A stretch of DNA of 64,000 nt, taken from contig NZ_CP126267.1 in NCBI RefSeq assembly GCF_001864935.2, positions 1,922,001-1,986,000 on the forward strand, read 5' to 3'. Positions 23,517 to 31,966 of this stretch are shown here, in pieces. Both the position numbers and the translations under genes were made by a program. Origin of the DNA: Curtobacterium sp. MCBA15_012. Its GTDB lineage: Bacteria; Actinomycetota; Actinomycetes; Actinomycetales; Microbacteriaceae. The notes below the pieces were generated by a model. That model worked only from the letters and a program-made list of their open reading frames with translations, was not told the DNA's origin and made no database searches. Position 1 is the first letter of the stretch. Every line of letters begins with the position of its first letter.

Positions 23517-25273
23517 CCGACGCGGTCGTCCGCTGCCGGCGGCACCTGACCGGCGCGGTCGCCCGCTGCCGGCGGCACCTGACCGGCGCGGTCGCCCGCT
23601 GCCGGCGGCACCTGAGCAGCGCGGTCGCCCGCGGCCGGCGGCACCTGACCGGCGCGGTCGCCCGCTGCCGGTCCTGGCGCCGTTCGGGCCGTCCGGACGG
23701 GTAGGCGGAGGACGAAGCGTGCGCCGCCGAGCGGCGTCTCGTCCGGCGGCGCGTGCTCGGGCGCGTGCGCGAGCGTGCCGCCGTGCGCCGTCGCGATCCC
23801 GCGGGCGATCGGCAGCCCGAGGCCGGCCCCGCCGGACCGGACGTCGCGTGCCTCGGCGAGCCGGACGAGCCGGTCGAACACCCGCTCGCGGTCGGCCGCG
23901 GGGATGCCGGGGCCGTCGTCCTCGACGATGAGCAGCGCCGCATCGTGCTCGCGCGCGACCGTCACCCGGATGGTGCCCACGCCGTCGGTGGCGCGGGCGG
24001 CGTTGTCGACGAGGTTGCCGAGGACCTGCGCGAGTCGGTCGGGGTCGACCTCGGCGGTGACGGCGTGGTCGGGCGCCCGGACGTCGAGCGTCATCGCGGG
24101 GAGGCGGACCCACGCGCGGTCGACCTCGGCGCGTGCCCAGGCGACGAGGTCGACCGGGCGCCGGTCGAGCGCGATCCCCCGGTCGAGCCGGGCCATCGTG
24201 AGCATGTCGTCGACGAGCCGCGCGGCACGGTCGGCCTGTCGGACCACGTGCACCGCGAGCTCTTCGCGCATCGCGGGGTCGGCATCCCGGACGAGCGTGT
24301 CCGCCGCCGCGCGGACGCCCGCCACGGGGGTGCGCAGCTCGTGGGCGGCGTCGGAGAGGAAGCCACGGACGCGCTCCTCGGCGGCCACGGCCTGCGCCTC
24401 GGCACCCTCGACGGCGTCGAGCATGTCGTCGAGGGCCACCGCGACCCGGCCGATCTCGGTGTCCCGGCGCGTCGGGCGGAGCCGCCGACCGCGGTCGCCC
24501 TGCGTGATGGACCGCGCCGTCGCGGCGAGCTCGTCGAGGGGCCGGAGGGAGCGCCGCACGACGAACACGACGCCGACCACGGCGACACCGAGGAACGCGA
24601 CGGAGGCGCCGCCCATCACCCAGCCCAGCTGCGTGAGGGTCTCTTCGACGTCCCGGGTCCCGGCGGTGAGGGTGATCCGGGTGCCGTCGTCGAGCACGGA
24701 CCGGAGTGTCAGGACCCCGTCGTCGGACGAGACGGACGACGACGCCACCGAGACGCCGCCCGTCCGCGCGGTCGACGACGTGCCGTCCGACGCGTCGGTC
24801 CCCCGGTCCGCGGTCGACCCCGAGGTCGCGGAGCCGCGGCCCTCGCGACCCGCGGGTCCGGGGAGGGTCGCGGGGTCCGGCGGTCCGGAGCGCAGCTGGT
24901 CGGGCGTGGGTCCGGCGTCGACGGCCGCTCCGTCGGGTTGCACGATCCGGACCGACAGTCCCTGTGCGGACAGCCGGTCGGCCAGGTCGTCGGCGTCGAG
25001 CACGCCGACGAGGGCCGCCGCGGCCGAGGCACGGTCGCGCAGTCGGTCCTCGACCTGGGCGCGGAGCCGGGCGCCGAGGACCGCCTCGACCGCGACGACG
25101 AGTCCGGTGAGCAGGACGGCGAGGAGCACGAGCACGGCGACGACGGTGCGCAGCCGGAGCGACGGGGTGCGCAGGCCACGCTGCCCCGCGGGACCCGCAG
25201 CGTCCGCGGGACCCTCCGTGCCCGCGGGACCCGCCGTGCCCGCCGTGCCCGCGGTGCCCGCGTCGGCAGTCAC
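23303..25273 (-). CDS. Sensor histidine kinase with repeat-extended C-terminus
   Basis: Membrane sensor of a two-component system. The 656-aa product has TM1 near 42-67, an extracytoplasmic sensor of about 150 residues, TM2 near 215-240, HAMP, the phosphoacceptor box DAAHELRTP (His311) and an HATPase domain (GNLVDNAARA, VEDDGPGIPA, GGAGLGLPIA) ending near residue 490. Then five 11-residue repeats (GDRAGQVPPAA) fill about 534-589, followed by a 65-residue Ser/Gly tail encoded antisense to the TPR gene. The GTG start at 25271-25273 overlaps the regulator stop by 4 bp (GTGA). The catalytic core is certain; whether the extreme tail is translated as read is less so. Confidence 0.9.
   Translation of the reverse strand: MTADAGTAGTAGTAGPAGTEGPADAAGPAGQRGLRTPSLRLRTVVAVLVLLAVLLTGLVVAVEAVLGARLRAQVEDRLRDRASAAAALVGVLDADDLADRLSAQGLSVRIVQPDGAAVDAGPTPDQLRSGPPDPATLPGPAGREGRGSATSGSTADRGTDASDGTSSTARTGGVSVASSSVSSDDGVLTLRSVLDDGTRITLTAGTRDVEETLTQLGWVMGGASVAFLGVAVVGVVFVVRRSLRPLDELAATARSITQGDRGRRLRPTRRDTEIGRVAVALDDMLDAVEGAEAQAVAAEERVRGFLSDAAHELRTPVAGVRAAADTLVRDADPAMREELAVHVVRQADRAARLVDDMLTMARLDRGIALDRRPVDLVAWARAEVDRAWVRLPAMTLDVRAPDHAVTAEVDPDRLAQVLGNLVDNAARATDGVGTIRVTVAREHDAALLIVEDDGPGIPAADRERVFDRLVRLAEARDVRSGGAGLGLPIARGIATAHGGTLAHAPEHAPPDETPLGGARFVLRLPVRTARTAPGPAAGDRAGQVPPAAGDRAAQVPPAAGDRAGQVPPAAGDRAGQVPPAADDRVGQVPIEGTSNGGNDGRSSVGVGTLVGGAHDGAGAGTERPSSTGTARADASRSPSPPSTSSSAVNPRSATSR
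23508..23672. repeat. Five 33-bp tandem repeats at the kinase/TPR gene junction
   Basis: Unit begins GGCACCTGACCGGCGCGG and recurs at 23508, 23541, 23574, 23607 and 23640. On the minus strand each unit encodes 11 residues of the kinase tail; the first unit also carries the stop codon of the plus-strand TPR gene. Expansion in multiples of 33 bp keeps the kinase frame open. Confidence 0.92.
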
Positions 25274-25953
25274 GCCGCACCCCGGTCGACACCGAGCCGG
25301 TACCCGAGGCCCCTGACCGTGTGCACGAGCCGGGGCCCGTGCGCCTCCATCTTGCGACGCAGCGCGCTGAGGTGGACCTCGACGAGGTTCCCCGCGACCG
25401 CGTCGTAGCCCCACACCTGCGTCGTGATCTGTCCCTTCGAGACCGTCCGGCCGCGGCTCTCGGCGAGGAAGCGGAGCAGCCGGAACTCCGTCGCGGTGAG
25501 GTCGAGCAGCACGCCGCCGCGCCGGACCGTCGCGCCCTCGGGGTCGATCACGAGGTCACCGACCTCGATCACGCTGGGCACGCGACCGCGCCGACGGAGC
25601 ACTGCCGTCACGCGCGCGACGAGCTCGGCCATCGCGAACGGCTTCACCACGTAGTCGTCGGCGCCCTCGGCGAACCCGCGGAGCCGGTCGTCGAGCTCGT
25701 CCCGCGCCGTCATCATCACCACGGCGGCGTCCGAGCGGGCCCGGATGCGGGCGGCCAGGGCGATGCCGCTCGGTCCCGGCAGCATCCAGTCGAGGAGGAC
25801 GAGGTCGGGGACCCCGCGCTCGAGGTCGTCGACGACCGTCCGACCGTCGGCCGCGGCAGCGACGAGGTGCCCCTCGGCGCGCAGGGTCGTGACGACGGCG
25901 GTGCGGAGCGTGTCGTCGTCCTCGACCACGAGGATGCGTGCTGGTGCGTTCAC
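25270..25953 (-). CDS. OmpR-family response regulator
   Basis: DNA-binding partner of the adjacent kinase. The 227-aa product has a receiver domain (acidic EDDD, phospho-acceptor Asp55 in VLLDWMLPG, MMTARDE, VVKPF) and a winged-helix output domain (residues about 128-225; LDLTATEFRLLRFLAESRG, VEVHLSALRRKM, TVRGLGYRL). The GTG at 25951-25953 is 7 bases after a TACGGT box and has no Shine-Dalgarno, pointing to a leaderless start. Four 11-bp repeats upstream are candidate binding sites shared with the divergent Pro-rich protein gene. Confidence 0.94.
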   Translation of the reverse strand: MNAPARILVVEDDDTLRTAVVTTLRAEGHLVAAAADGRTVVDDLERGVPDLVLLDWMLPGPSGIALAARIRARSDAAVVMMTARDELDDRLRGFAEGADDYVVKPFAMAELVARVTAVLRRRGRVPSVIEVGDLVIDPEGATVRRGGVLLDLTATEFRLLRFLAESRGRTVSKGQITTQVWGYDAVAGNLVEVHLSALRRKMEAHGPRLVHTVRGLGYRLGVDRGAA

Positions 25954-25960
25954 GGCGGCA

Positions 25961-25966
25961 ACCGTA
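25961..25966 (-). promoter_or_regulatory. Response regulator -10 box (leaderless start predicted)
   Basis: TACGGT on the minus strand with a 7-base spacer to the GTG start. Confidence 0.55.
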
Positions 25967-25997
25967 GGTGGGTTCCGCCCGCACGGAGCATGGAGCG

Positions 25998-26041
25998 ACC
26001 TGGACATCACCTGGACTTCAGTCCTGCTTCAGGTTCGGATC
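25998..26041. promoter_or_regulatory. Four 11-bp direct repeats, candidate operator
   Basis: Units ACCTGGACATC, ACCTGGACTTC, AGTCCTGCTTC and AGGTTCGGATC run head to tail at exactly 11-bp period between the regulator and the divergent small protein gene. Tandem 11-bp half-sites are typical of OmpR/PhoB-family binding. It lies 32 bp upstream of the regulator -10 box, so autoregulation plus control of the neighbour is inferred. Confidence 0.6.
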
Positions 26042-26097
26042 GGACCGTCGTCCTCGCCGGCGGACCGACCCGATCCGCCCGACGAACAGGAGAGACC

Positions 26098-26643
26098 ATG
26101 CACGACGAACGACACGACCAGCCCACCGGTGACCGCCGTCGCCGGACCCTCCGTGCCGCGGGCATCGGCACCGCGGCCGCCGCGGTGCTCGTGCTCGGCG
26201 GGATCGGCGTCACTGCCGCGATGGCCGACGGGGGCGGGAGCGCGCCGACCGTGACCGCACCGAGCGGAGCGCCCAGCGGTGCGCCGACCGGGGCACCGAA
26301 GGGGGCACTCACGCCCGGTGTCGGCGGCACGGACGCGACGGGCAAGGACGCGACGGGCAAGGACGCGAAGGGCAAGGACGCCACCGCCCCCGGCGGATCG
26401 GCTGCGCCGGCTCCGGGGTGCGTCGCACTCCCGGCTCCCGGTGGGACCGCTCCGACGCCGCCCGCGGACGGCACCGCGCCGAAGGACGCGCCGGCCCCGC
26501 CCGCACCGCCCACCGGCGGCACCGCGCCGAAGGACGCACCGGCCCCGCCCGCACTACCCGCCGACGGCACGGCGCCGAAGGACGCGCCGGCCGCACCGGA
26601 GCAGGGCGACCAGGCGACCCCGGCCCCGACCTCCGGGTCCTGA
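26098..26643 (+). CDS. Small anchored or secreted Pro/Ala-rich protein
   Basis: The 181-aa product has a basic cytoplasmic start (DRRRRTLRAAG), one hydrophobic segment at about 25-48 (AAAAVLVLGGIGVTAAM) acting as signal or anchor, then low-complexity sequence: GAPS/GAPT repeats, DATGK repeats and three GTAPKDAPAPPA-type repeats. It has no recognised domain; a single Cys lies in PAPGCVALP. CAGGAGA precedes the ATG. It is divergent from the two-component regulator and shares the 11-bp repeats, so it may be the system's target or a modulating peptide. This is inference. Confidence 0.7.
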   Translation: MHDERHDQPTGDRRRRTLRAAGIGTAAAAVLVLGGIGVTAAMADGGGSAPTVTAPSGAPSGAPTGAPKGALTPGVGGTDATGKDATGKDAKGKDATAPGGSAAPAPGCVALPAPGGTAPTPPADGTAPKDAPAPPAPPTGGTAPKDAPAPPALPADGTAPKDAPAAPEQGDQATPAPTSGS

Positions 26644-26833
26644 CCCGGACCGCACCAGGTGCGGGAGGCGCACCCGCAGGCCGGGCGGCCGTCGCGGGGC
26701 GCGCCTCCTGGCCGGCGTTCCGCACACGGGAGCCGACCCGTCGACGCGGGGCGCGCCTCCCGCCACGGGGTCCCGCGACCGCATGCCGACGCGTCGACCC
26801 GGGTCGCGCCTCCCGGCCCGGGTCCCGGACCCG
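26644..26833. other. Gap with degenerate palindromes between convergent genes
   Basis: 190 bp holding several decayed copies of the GCGCCTCCCG arm (near 26696-26708, 26752-26762 and 26806-26816) and a partial GGGAGGCGC arm. No intact long hairpin. It probably holds termination signals for both flanking genes. Confidence 0.4.
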
Positions 26834-28039
26834 TCAGCGGCGCTCGAGCGCCTCGATCGCGGCCACCAGACCGGCTCGTCGCGGTGACCGCCGCGGCAGG
26901 ACCGCGAGGAGGGCGCGGAGCACCTCCGGGTCCGCGGCACCGTCCGCCGTGCGCGACCACGCGTGCAGCGCCTCCGCGCCGCCGTCGGTGAGAACCGACT
27001 CGCGGAACCGCAGACGCACCGCGTCGCGCAGGTCGTCGACCCCCGGGGACGCCGAACCCGGCAACACCGGTCCGGGGTACCCGTCGACGGCCTGGAGGCG
27101 CGCCCCGCGGTCGAGCGCGGACAGCACCGTGTCGACGTCGGTGCGGATCCCGGTCAGGCGGTACGGACGCGACGTCAGACGCGCGTCCGGCGCGTGCTCC
27201 GCGAGGACGCGCCGCAGCCGCACCACCTCGGCACGCAGCGTCGGCACCGCGCGGCGGTCGCCGTAGACGGCGACCGCGAGGTCCTCGGCGGCGAGCCCGC
27301 CGGGCGTCGATGCGAGCACGGCGAGGACCTCGGAGTGCCGCTCCGACAGACGGACCGAGCGGTCGCCCGTCCGCAGGGTCGCGGTGTCGGACCCGAGCAG
27401 GTCGAGCTCGGACCGGACAGTGGTCCGGCGCCGGGCGACGCCCGCGGTGGGCTCCTCGGTCGCCGCTCCCGGAGGACGCTGCACGGCGGCGAGGGCGATC
27501 TGCGCCTCGGCCGCTGCGGCGGTGGCGGTGAGGAGCGGCAGGGTGTGCCGTTCGACGGCCCGGTCGTCGCCGGTGATGTCGAGGGCGCCCACGACCGAGC
27601 CGTCGGCCGCGTGGAGCGGGACCGCCGTGCACGAGAACGCCTTGACGGCGGTGGCGTAGTGCTCCTCCGACCGGATCTGCACGCCGCGGCCGAGTCGGAG
27701 GGCCGTCCCCGGGGCGCTCGTGCCGACGTGGTCCTCCGCCCAGTCGGCGCCCGCGGTGAAGCCCATGTCCTCCGCGGCGCGTCGAGCGCGGCGGGCACCG
27801 TCGACCCAGACGATGCAGCCCGTCGCGTCGGTCACCGCGACCACGCAGCCCGCGGCGCGCACCTCGTCGAGGAGCAGCCGGCGGACCACCGGCAGGGCGG
27901 TCCCGATCGGACCCTCGGCGCGGAGGGCGTCGAGCTGGTCGTCGTCGAGGGCGAGGGCCGGAGTGCCGTCCGGGTCGACCCGGGACGAGCGACGCCACGA
28001 CGCGGCGACGAGCGGGCGGAGACCGGCGGGGACGGACAC
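26834..28039 (-). CDS. GAF-domain transcriptional regulator
   Basis: The 401-aa product starts MSVPAGLRPLVAASWRRSSR, then a GAF-like sensory domain (about 60-195; VTDATGCIVWVDGA, AEDHVGTSAPGTAL, SCTAVPLHAADGSVVGALDITG) of the type seen in acetoin/aldehyde-metabolism activators. The C-terminal part (about 235-300) resembles a winged helix (VRLSERHSEVLAVLASTPGG, LRAEVVRLRRVLAEH) rather than the sigma-54 AAA module of AcoR, so this is an actinobacterial form. Such regulators often neighbour AldB-type dehydrogenase/DUF779 pairs; here the pair is 4.6 kb away beyond the carotenoid genes. The GTG start is preceded by GGGGAGG. Confidence 0.82.
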   Translation of the reverse strand: MSVPAGLRPLVAASWRRSSRVDPDGTPALALDDDQLDALRAEGPIGTALPVVRRLLLDEVRAAGCVVAVTDATGCIVWVDGARRARRAAEDMGFTAGADWAEDHVGTSAPGTALRLGRGVQIRSEEHYATAVKAFSCTAVPLHAADGSVVGALDITGDDRAVERHTLPLLTATAAAAEAQIALAAVQRPPGAATEEPTAGVARRRTTVRSELDLLGSDTATLRTGDRSVRLSERHSEVLAVLASTPGGLAAEDLAVAVYGDRRAVPTLRAEVVRLRRVLAEHAPDARLTSRPYRLTGIRTDVDTVLSALDRGARLQAVDGYPGPVLPGSASPGVDDLRDAVRLRFRESVLTDGGAEALHAWSRTADGAADPEVLRALLAVLPRRSPRRAGLVAAIEALERR

Positions 28040-28088
28040 GTCGCCTCCCCTCGCAGGTCGCGGCCGCGTCGTCGCGGTCGGTGGGGTC

Positions 28089-28094
28089 AGCCTA
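28089..28094 (-). promoter_or_regulatory. GAF regulator -10 box
   Basis: TAGGCT on the minus strand, giving a leader of about 43 nt with a GGGGAGG ribosome site. Beyond it (28165-28203) an 11-bp unit TCCGGCACCGG is repeated about three times in the gap before the oxidoreductase gene. Confidence 0.5.
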
Positions 28095-28246
28095 CGTCGG
28101 CCGAGGGGCGGGGGCCAGGGGGCGGGGGTCGGCCGTGGCTCGGGCGGTCGGGCGCGGTGCTGGCGGTCCGGCACCGGTCCGGCACCGGTCCGGCACCGGT
28201 CCGGCGCAGGTCGGGCGAGGTCCGGGCGGGCGGTCGGTCGAGTCGG

Positions 28247-29740
28247 TCAGGCGCGGTTCGCGCGCAGCAGTCGGTCCACCGCGATCATCGCGCCGCCGAC
28301 CACCGCGGGGATGCCGCCGCCGGGGTGCACCGACGCACCGACGCGCCACAGCCACGGCCGCCACCGGTCGTTGTACGACGGCCGGTGGAACGGCCCGCTC
28401 TGCCACGGCGGTCGCGCCGCACCGTACAGTGCGCCGTGCGGTTCGCCGAGGGTGCCGTAGTGCTGCGGGTCGAGCACGGTCTGTTCGTCGAGCAGGTCCG
28501 TGAGGGGTCCGTCGAGCCCCATCGCCCGGGACACACGGTCCACCTCGCGGCGCACGAAGGGGTGATCGACCGAGTAGTGGCCGCCGTCGGCGGGTGCGGT
28601 GAGCAGGATGCCGAGGGTGCCGCGCGCGTTCGGGTAGACCTCGCCCGGGCGGTACTGGTTGACGAACACCATCGTGTCGGCCGGCTCGTCGCCCGCCTCC
28701 AGGCTGCGGTGGAGCGCGGCCGGCTTCGTCGGCAGCACCACGCTGTGGGTGGCGATCTCCGCCGGGAGTTCCTCGCGCAGCACGCCGTACAGGGCGACGG
28801 CCGAGCAGGACAGCGTGCGCGGGCGCAGTCGGGGCAGTGCCGGGATCCGCGACGGGCCGGTCAACTGTGCGAGCCGGTCGGCGTCGAGCGCACTGACGAC
28901 GAGGTCCGCGCGGTGGTGACCGAGGTCGGTGGTGACCGAACCGCGCTCGATGCGGGTGACGACCTCGCCGGTGCGCACCTCGCACCCGGCGGCCTCGGCC
29001 AGGCGCGTCAGCGCGAGCACGATCTCGTACACGCCCCCGCGCGGGACCCACGCCCCGGTCTCCGCCATGATCGCGGGCATGCTCGCGTACAGGGCCGGGG
29101 TGCGCGCAGGCGAGACACCGGCGTTCAGCGTGTGGATCGCGATGATCTCGCGCAATCCGTCGGGCAGCCAGGGCAGGCCGTCGAGGTAGGCGCGCGTCGT
29201 GAGGCGTGAGCCGTAGACGGCGAGCAGCCGGCGGACGGCCGGGAGCGCCGCACGGTCGAGCGGGTCGGCGAGCAGCAGTCGGGTGACGTCGTCGGCCAGC
29301 GGCGCGTGCAGCTCGGAGAACCGCCGCCACGCGGGGTACCAGGGGTGGTCCGGTGCCACCGGTAGGGAGGTCTCCTCGCCGGCGTGGTAGTACCGGCCCA
29401 CCTCGGGCATGCGGACGAGGTCGAGGTCGGCGTCGACCCGGTCGAGTGCGGCTCCGCCGTCGGCGCGCGACCGGTCGAGTTCGGCTCCGCCGTCGGCGCG
29501 CGACCGGTCGAGTTCGGCTCCGCGGTCGCCGAGGCGCCGCAGCAGTTCGTCCCACACGGCGGGGAAGGTCACGAGCGAGGGCCCGGTGTCGATGCGCTCG
29601 TCGCCGAGCTGGATGCGGCGGCTCTTGCCGCCCAGCTCGCCGGACGCCTCCAGCAGGGTGACCCGGTGACCGGCACGGGCGAGCAGCGCGGCGGCGGTGA
29701 GGCCGCCGATCCCCCCGCCGACGACGACGACGCGGCTCAC
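28247..29740 (-). CDS. CrtI/CrtD-like carotenoid FAD oxidoreductase
   Basis: The 497-aa product is a phytoene-desaturase-family flavoprotein: FAD motif VVVVGGGIGGLTAAALLARAG at the N-terminus, GPSLVTFP, and the C-terminal VGASVHPGGGIPAVVGGAMIA. Next to a lycopene-elongase-like prenyltransferase it is most like CrtD-type 3,4-desaturases of C50 (bacterioruberin-series) pathways, but CrtI-type activity cannot be excluded. The GTG start at 29738-29740 overlaps the prenyltransferase stop by 4 bp. Two in-frame 33-bp repeats (ELDRSRADGGA) are inserted at about residues 75-97. Confidence 0.82.
   Translation of the reverse strand: MSRVVVVGGGIGGLTAAALLARAGHRVTLLEASGELGGKSRRIQLGDERIDTGPSLVTFPAVWDELLRRLGDRGAELDRSRADGGAELDRSRADGGAALDRVDADLDLVRMPEVGRYYHAGEETSLPVAPDHPWYPAWRRFSELHAPLADDVTRLLLADPLDRAALPAVRRLLAVYGSRLTTRAYLDGLPWLPDGLREIIAIHTLNAGVSPARTPALYASMPAIMAETGAWVPRGGVYEIVLALTRLAEAAGCEVRTGEVVTRIERGSVTTDLGHHRADLVVSALDADRLAQLTGPSRIPALPRLRPRTLSCSAVALYGVLREELPAEIATHSVVLPTKPAALHRSLEAGDEPADTMVFVNQYRPGEVYPNARGTLGILLTAPADGGHYSVDHPFVRREVDRVSRAMGLDGPLTDLLDEQTVLDPQHYGTLGEPHGALYGAARPPWQSGPFHRPSYNDRWRPWLWRVGASVHPGGGIPAVVGGAMIAVDRLLRANRA
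29449..29514. repeat. Two 33-bp tandem repeats inside the CrtI-like gene
   Basis: The unit begins CGGCTCCGCCGTCGGCGCGC at 29449 and 29482, with a decaying third copy at 29515. Each encodes ELDRSRADGGA in frame. Confidence 0.85.
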
Positions 29741-30633
29741 CGGGTCCCCCCGAGCACGATCGAGACCAGGAGCAGCACCCCGGCGAACGTCCCGGCGATG
29801 TACGGGAACGCCACGGACAGCCGGTACAGACGGTGGCCGGTCGCCGGCGTCGGATCGCGGAACAGGCACACCACGAGCACACCCGCGATGAGGAGGTCGA
29901 CGACGGCGACGGGCACGCTCACCACCGCGAAGAGCGCCACGGACACGAGCCACCAGGCGCCGCTCCAGAGCGCGGTCCCGCGTGGGCCGAGGAGCACGGC
30001 GGTCGTGGTGATGCCCGCATCCCGGTCCTCCCCGATGTCCTGCACCGCGTCGAACGCGTGCTTCGCGACGCTCCACGCCATGAGCCCGAGGGCGGCCGGC
30101 CAGACCGGCGTCTCCGCGAGGGCCGCTGGGACGATGACCAACGGCAGCGCGTAGGCCGCGTTGCTCAGGGAGTCGAGGAACGGACGCGCCTTGAACCGCA
30201 GCGGCGGCGCCGAGTAGAAGACGAAGACGCCGACGTACAGCAGGATCGCGGCGTTCGCGAGCGGCGGCAGTGCGACGAGGAAGTACACCAGGAACGGGAC
30301 GTTCGTGACCGCGACCGCCCAGGCGATGAGCCGGACCTCGGACTGGCGGATCCGGGCACCCTCGATCGATCCCTTGCGCGGGTTGGTGGCGTCGGTGTCC
30401 TGGTCGTACACGTCGTTGACGCCGTAGATGAGCAGATTGAACGGCAGGGTGAGCCACAGGAGCACCGGCAGGGCGCGGACGTCGAACAGCGCGCCGGTGA
30501 GCCAGACGCCGACGAGACCGGAGCCGATCGTGTTGATCCACAGCACCGGCCGCGAGATGTGCACGAGTCGGCGCACGGCCGTGGCGGTCCCCGAGGGGGT
30601 GGTGCGCAGCATCCACTCACTCCCGTCGGTCAC
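29737..30633 (-). CDS. UbiA-family prenyltransferase, lycopene-elongase-like
   Basis: Membrane prenyltransferase that would add a C5 unit to a carotenoid end group. The 298-aa product has 8-9 predicted membrane segments, the first Asp-rich motif NDVYDQDTD (residues 73-81) followed by NPRK, and a second motif DAVQDIGEDRDAG, as in CrtEb and haloarchaeal LyeJ. Ubiquinone and heme-O prenyltransferases differ around NPRK. The GTG start at 30631-30633 follows a TAGCCT box by 7 bases (leaderless). It leads a two-gene operon with the CrtI-like enzyme and is divergent from the glycosyltransferase. Confidence 0.83.
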   Translation of the reverse strand: MTDGSEWMLRTTPSGTATAVRRLVHISRPVLWINTIGSGLVGVWLTGALFDVRALPVLLWLTLPFNLLIYGVNDVYDQDTDATNPRKGSIEGARIRQSEVRLIAWAVAVTNVPFLVYFLVALPPLANAAILLYVGVFVFYSAPPLRFKARPFLDSLSNAAYALPLVIVPAALAETPVWPAALGLMAWSVAKHAFDAVQDIGEDRDAGITTTAVLLGPRGTALWSGAWWLVSVALFAVVSVPVAVVDLLIAGVLVVCLFRDPTPATGHRLYRLSVAFPYIAGTFAGVLLLVSIVLGGTR

Positions 30634-30640
30634 AGGGCCG

Positions 30641-30646
30641 AGGCTA
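30641..30646 (-). promoter_or_regulatory. Prenyltransferase operon -10 box (leaderless start predicted)
   Basis: TAGCCT on the minus strand, 7 bases before the GTG start, in the 62-bp gap divergent with the glycosyltransferase gene. Confidence 0.55.
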
Positions 30647-30695
30647 CCCGGTGCACCTCGACAACCGGCGGAGGCGCCCCCGCCACACTGGTCGG

Positions 30696-31961
30696 ATGCG
30701 CATCATGCTGCTCACCGCCGGCACCCGCGGTGACGTCGAGCCGTTCGCGGCGCTGGCACGGCACGCCGTCGCGCGGGGTCACGAGGTCCGGTTGGCGCTG
30801 CCCGACGACGCCGCGGCGCCCGACGGGGTCGACTCCGTGCCGCTCGGTCTGGACGTGCAGCGGATGCTCACGCCGCGCGGCCGGACCCCGCTCGCACTCG
30901 CTCGTCACCTGCGCGTCGAGGTCCGCCCGGCGATGCAGCGGATGCTCGCCGCAGCCGTGCGGGAGAGCATCGCCTTCGCGCCGGACGTGGTGGTGCACCA
31001 CCCGCTGGTGCTCAGCGCGCCGATGGTGGCGGACGCGCTCGGCGTGCCGCGGGTGCTCGTCGAGTTCGCCCCGGTCGCCACGGCGAGCGAGCGGATCCCC
31101 GCGGCCGGAGGGCCCACCGCGACCCGCGACCTCGGTGCGGCCAACCGGTTCACCTACGCCGTCCCGCGAGCCGCGGCACGGCTCTTCGACACCGACGTGG
31201 CCCGTGCCGCAGCGGAACTGCCGGGCGGCCGTCGTCCCGCCCACCGGACGGCGTCGAGCGCCGTGCTCATGGCCGTCAGCCCCACGCTGCTGCCGCGTCC
31301 CGACGACTGGCCGGCGCGGGTGCACCAGACCGGGGCCTGGTACGACGGCGCTGACGAGGCCGGAGCGGACGCGGCGGTGCGCGACTTCCTGCGGGGCGGT
31401 CCGTCCGTCGTCGCCTCCTTCGGGTCGATGGCCGTCGGCGACGCGACGGCCCGTGGTGCGGCGGTCGTCGCAGCCGCACGGGCACACGGGCTCCGGGTGT
31501 TGCTCGTGACCGGGTGGGGTGGGCTCGCACTGCCGACGGGAGGACCGGACGACGACGTCCTGGCCGTCCGCTCGGTCCCGTTCGACGCGGTCCTGCCGCA
31601 CGCGACGCTCGTGGTGCACCACGGCGGGGCCGGGACCTCGCACGCGGTCGCCCGGGCGGGTGTGCCGGCGGTCGTCGTGCCCGTCACCGCCGACCAGCCG
31701 TTCTGGGCAGCGCAGCTCCACCGCCAGGGTGTCGCCGCCGCCCCGGTCCCGCTGCGCCGTGTGTCGGCCGACACACTCGGGCGCGCGATGGGCGACGCGC
31801 TGTCGCGTCGCGGACGTGCGGCCGAGGTGGGGCGGGCCGTGCGGCGGGAACAGGGGGTGCAGCGGGCGGTCGACGTGCTCGAGTCGCTCGGAGCCGGGTC
31901 GGCGTCGGACGTCGTGGGCCCGCCGTCGGGGTCGGTGCGGGCATCCGCCGGCGGGCCGTGA
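30696..31961 (+). CDS. GT1-family glycosyltransferase (possible carotenoid glucosyltransferase)
   Basis: The 421-aa product is a UDP-sugar-dependent GT-B enzyme: N-terminal MRIMLLTAGTRGDVEPFAALA, linker with SPTLLPRP, and the C-terminal donor-binding block VVHHGGAGTSHAVARAGVPAVVVPVTADQPFWA, as in sterol and carotenoid glucosyltransferases. Its position, divergent from the lycopene-elongase-like gene, suggests glycosylation of the terminal hydroxyl of a C50 carotenoid; macrolide-type acceptors cannot be excluded. CACACT six bases before the ATG is a weak leaderless promoter candidate. It converges on the DUF779 gene with a 5-bp gap. Confidence 0.85.
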   Translation: MRIMLLTAGTRGDVEPFAALARHAVARGHEVRLALPDDAAAPDGVDSVPLGLDVQRMLTPRGRTPLALARHLRVEVRPAMQRMLAAAVRESIAFAPDVVVHHPLVLSAPMVADALGVPRVLVEFAPVATASERIPAAGGPTATRDLGAANRFTYAVPRAAARLFDTDVARAAAELPGGRRPAHRTASSAVLMAVSPTLLPRPDDWPARVHQTGAWYDGADEAGADAAVRDFLRGGPSVVASFGSMAVGDATARGAAVVAAARAHGLRVLLVTGWGGLALPTGGPDDDVLAVRSVPFDAVLPHATLVVHHGGAGTSHAVARAGVPAVVVPVTADQPFWAAQLHRQGVAAAPVPLRRVSADTLGRAMGDALSRRGRAAEVGRAVRREQGVQRAVDVLESLGAGSASDVVGPPSGSVRASAGGP

Positions 31962-31966
31962 CGTCC

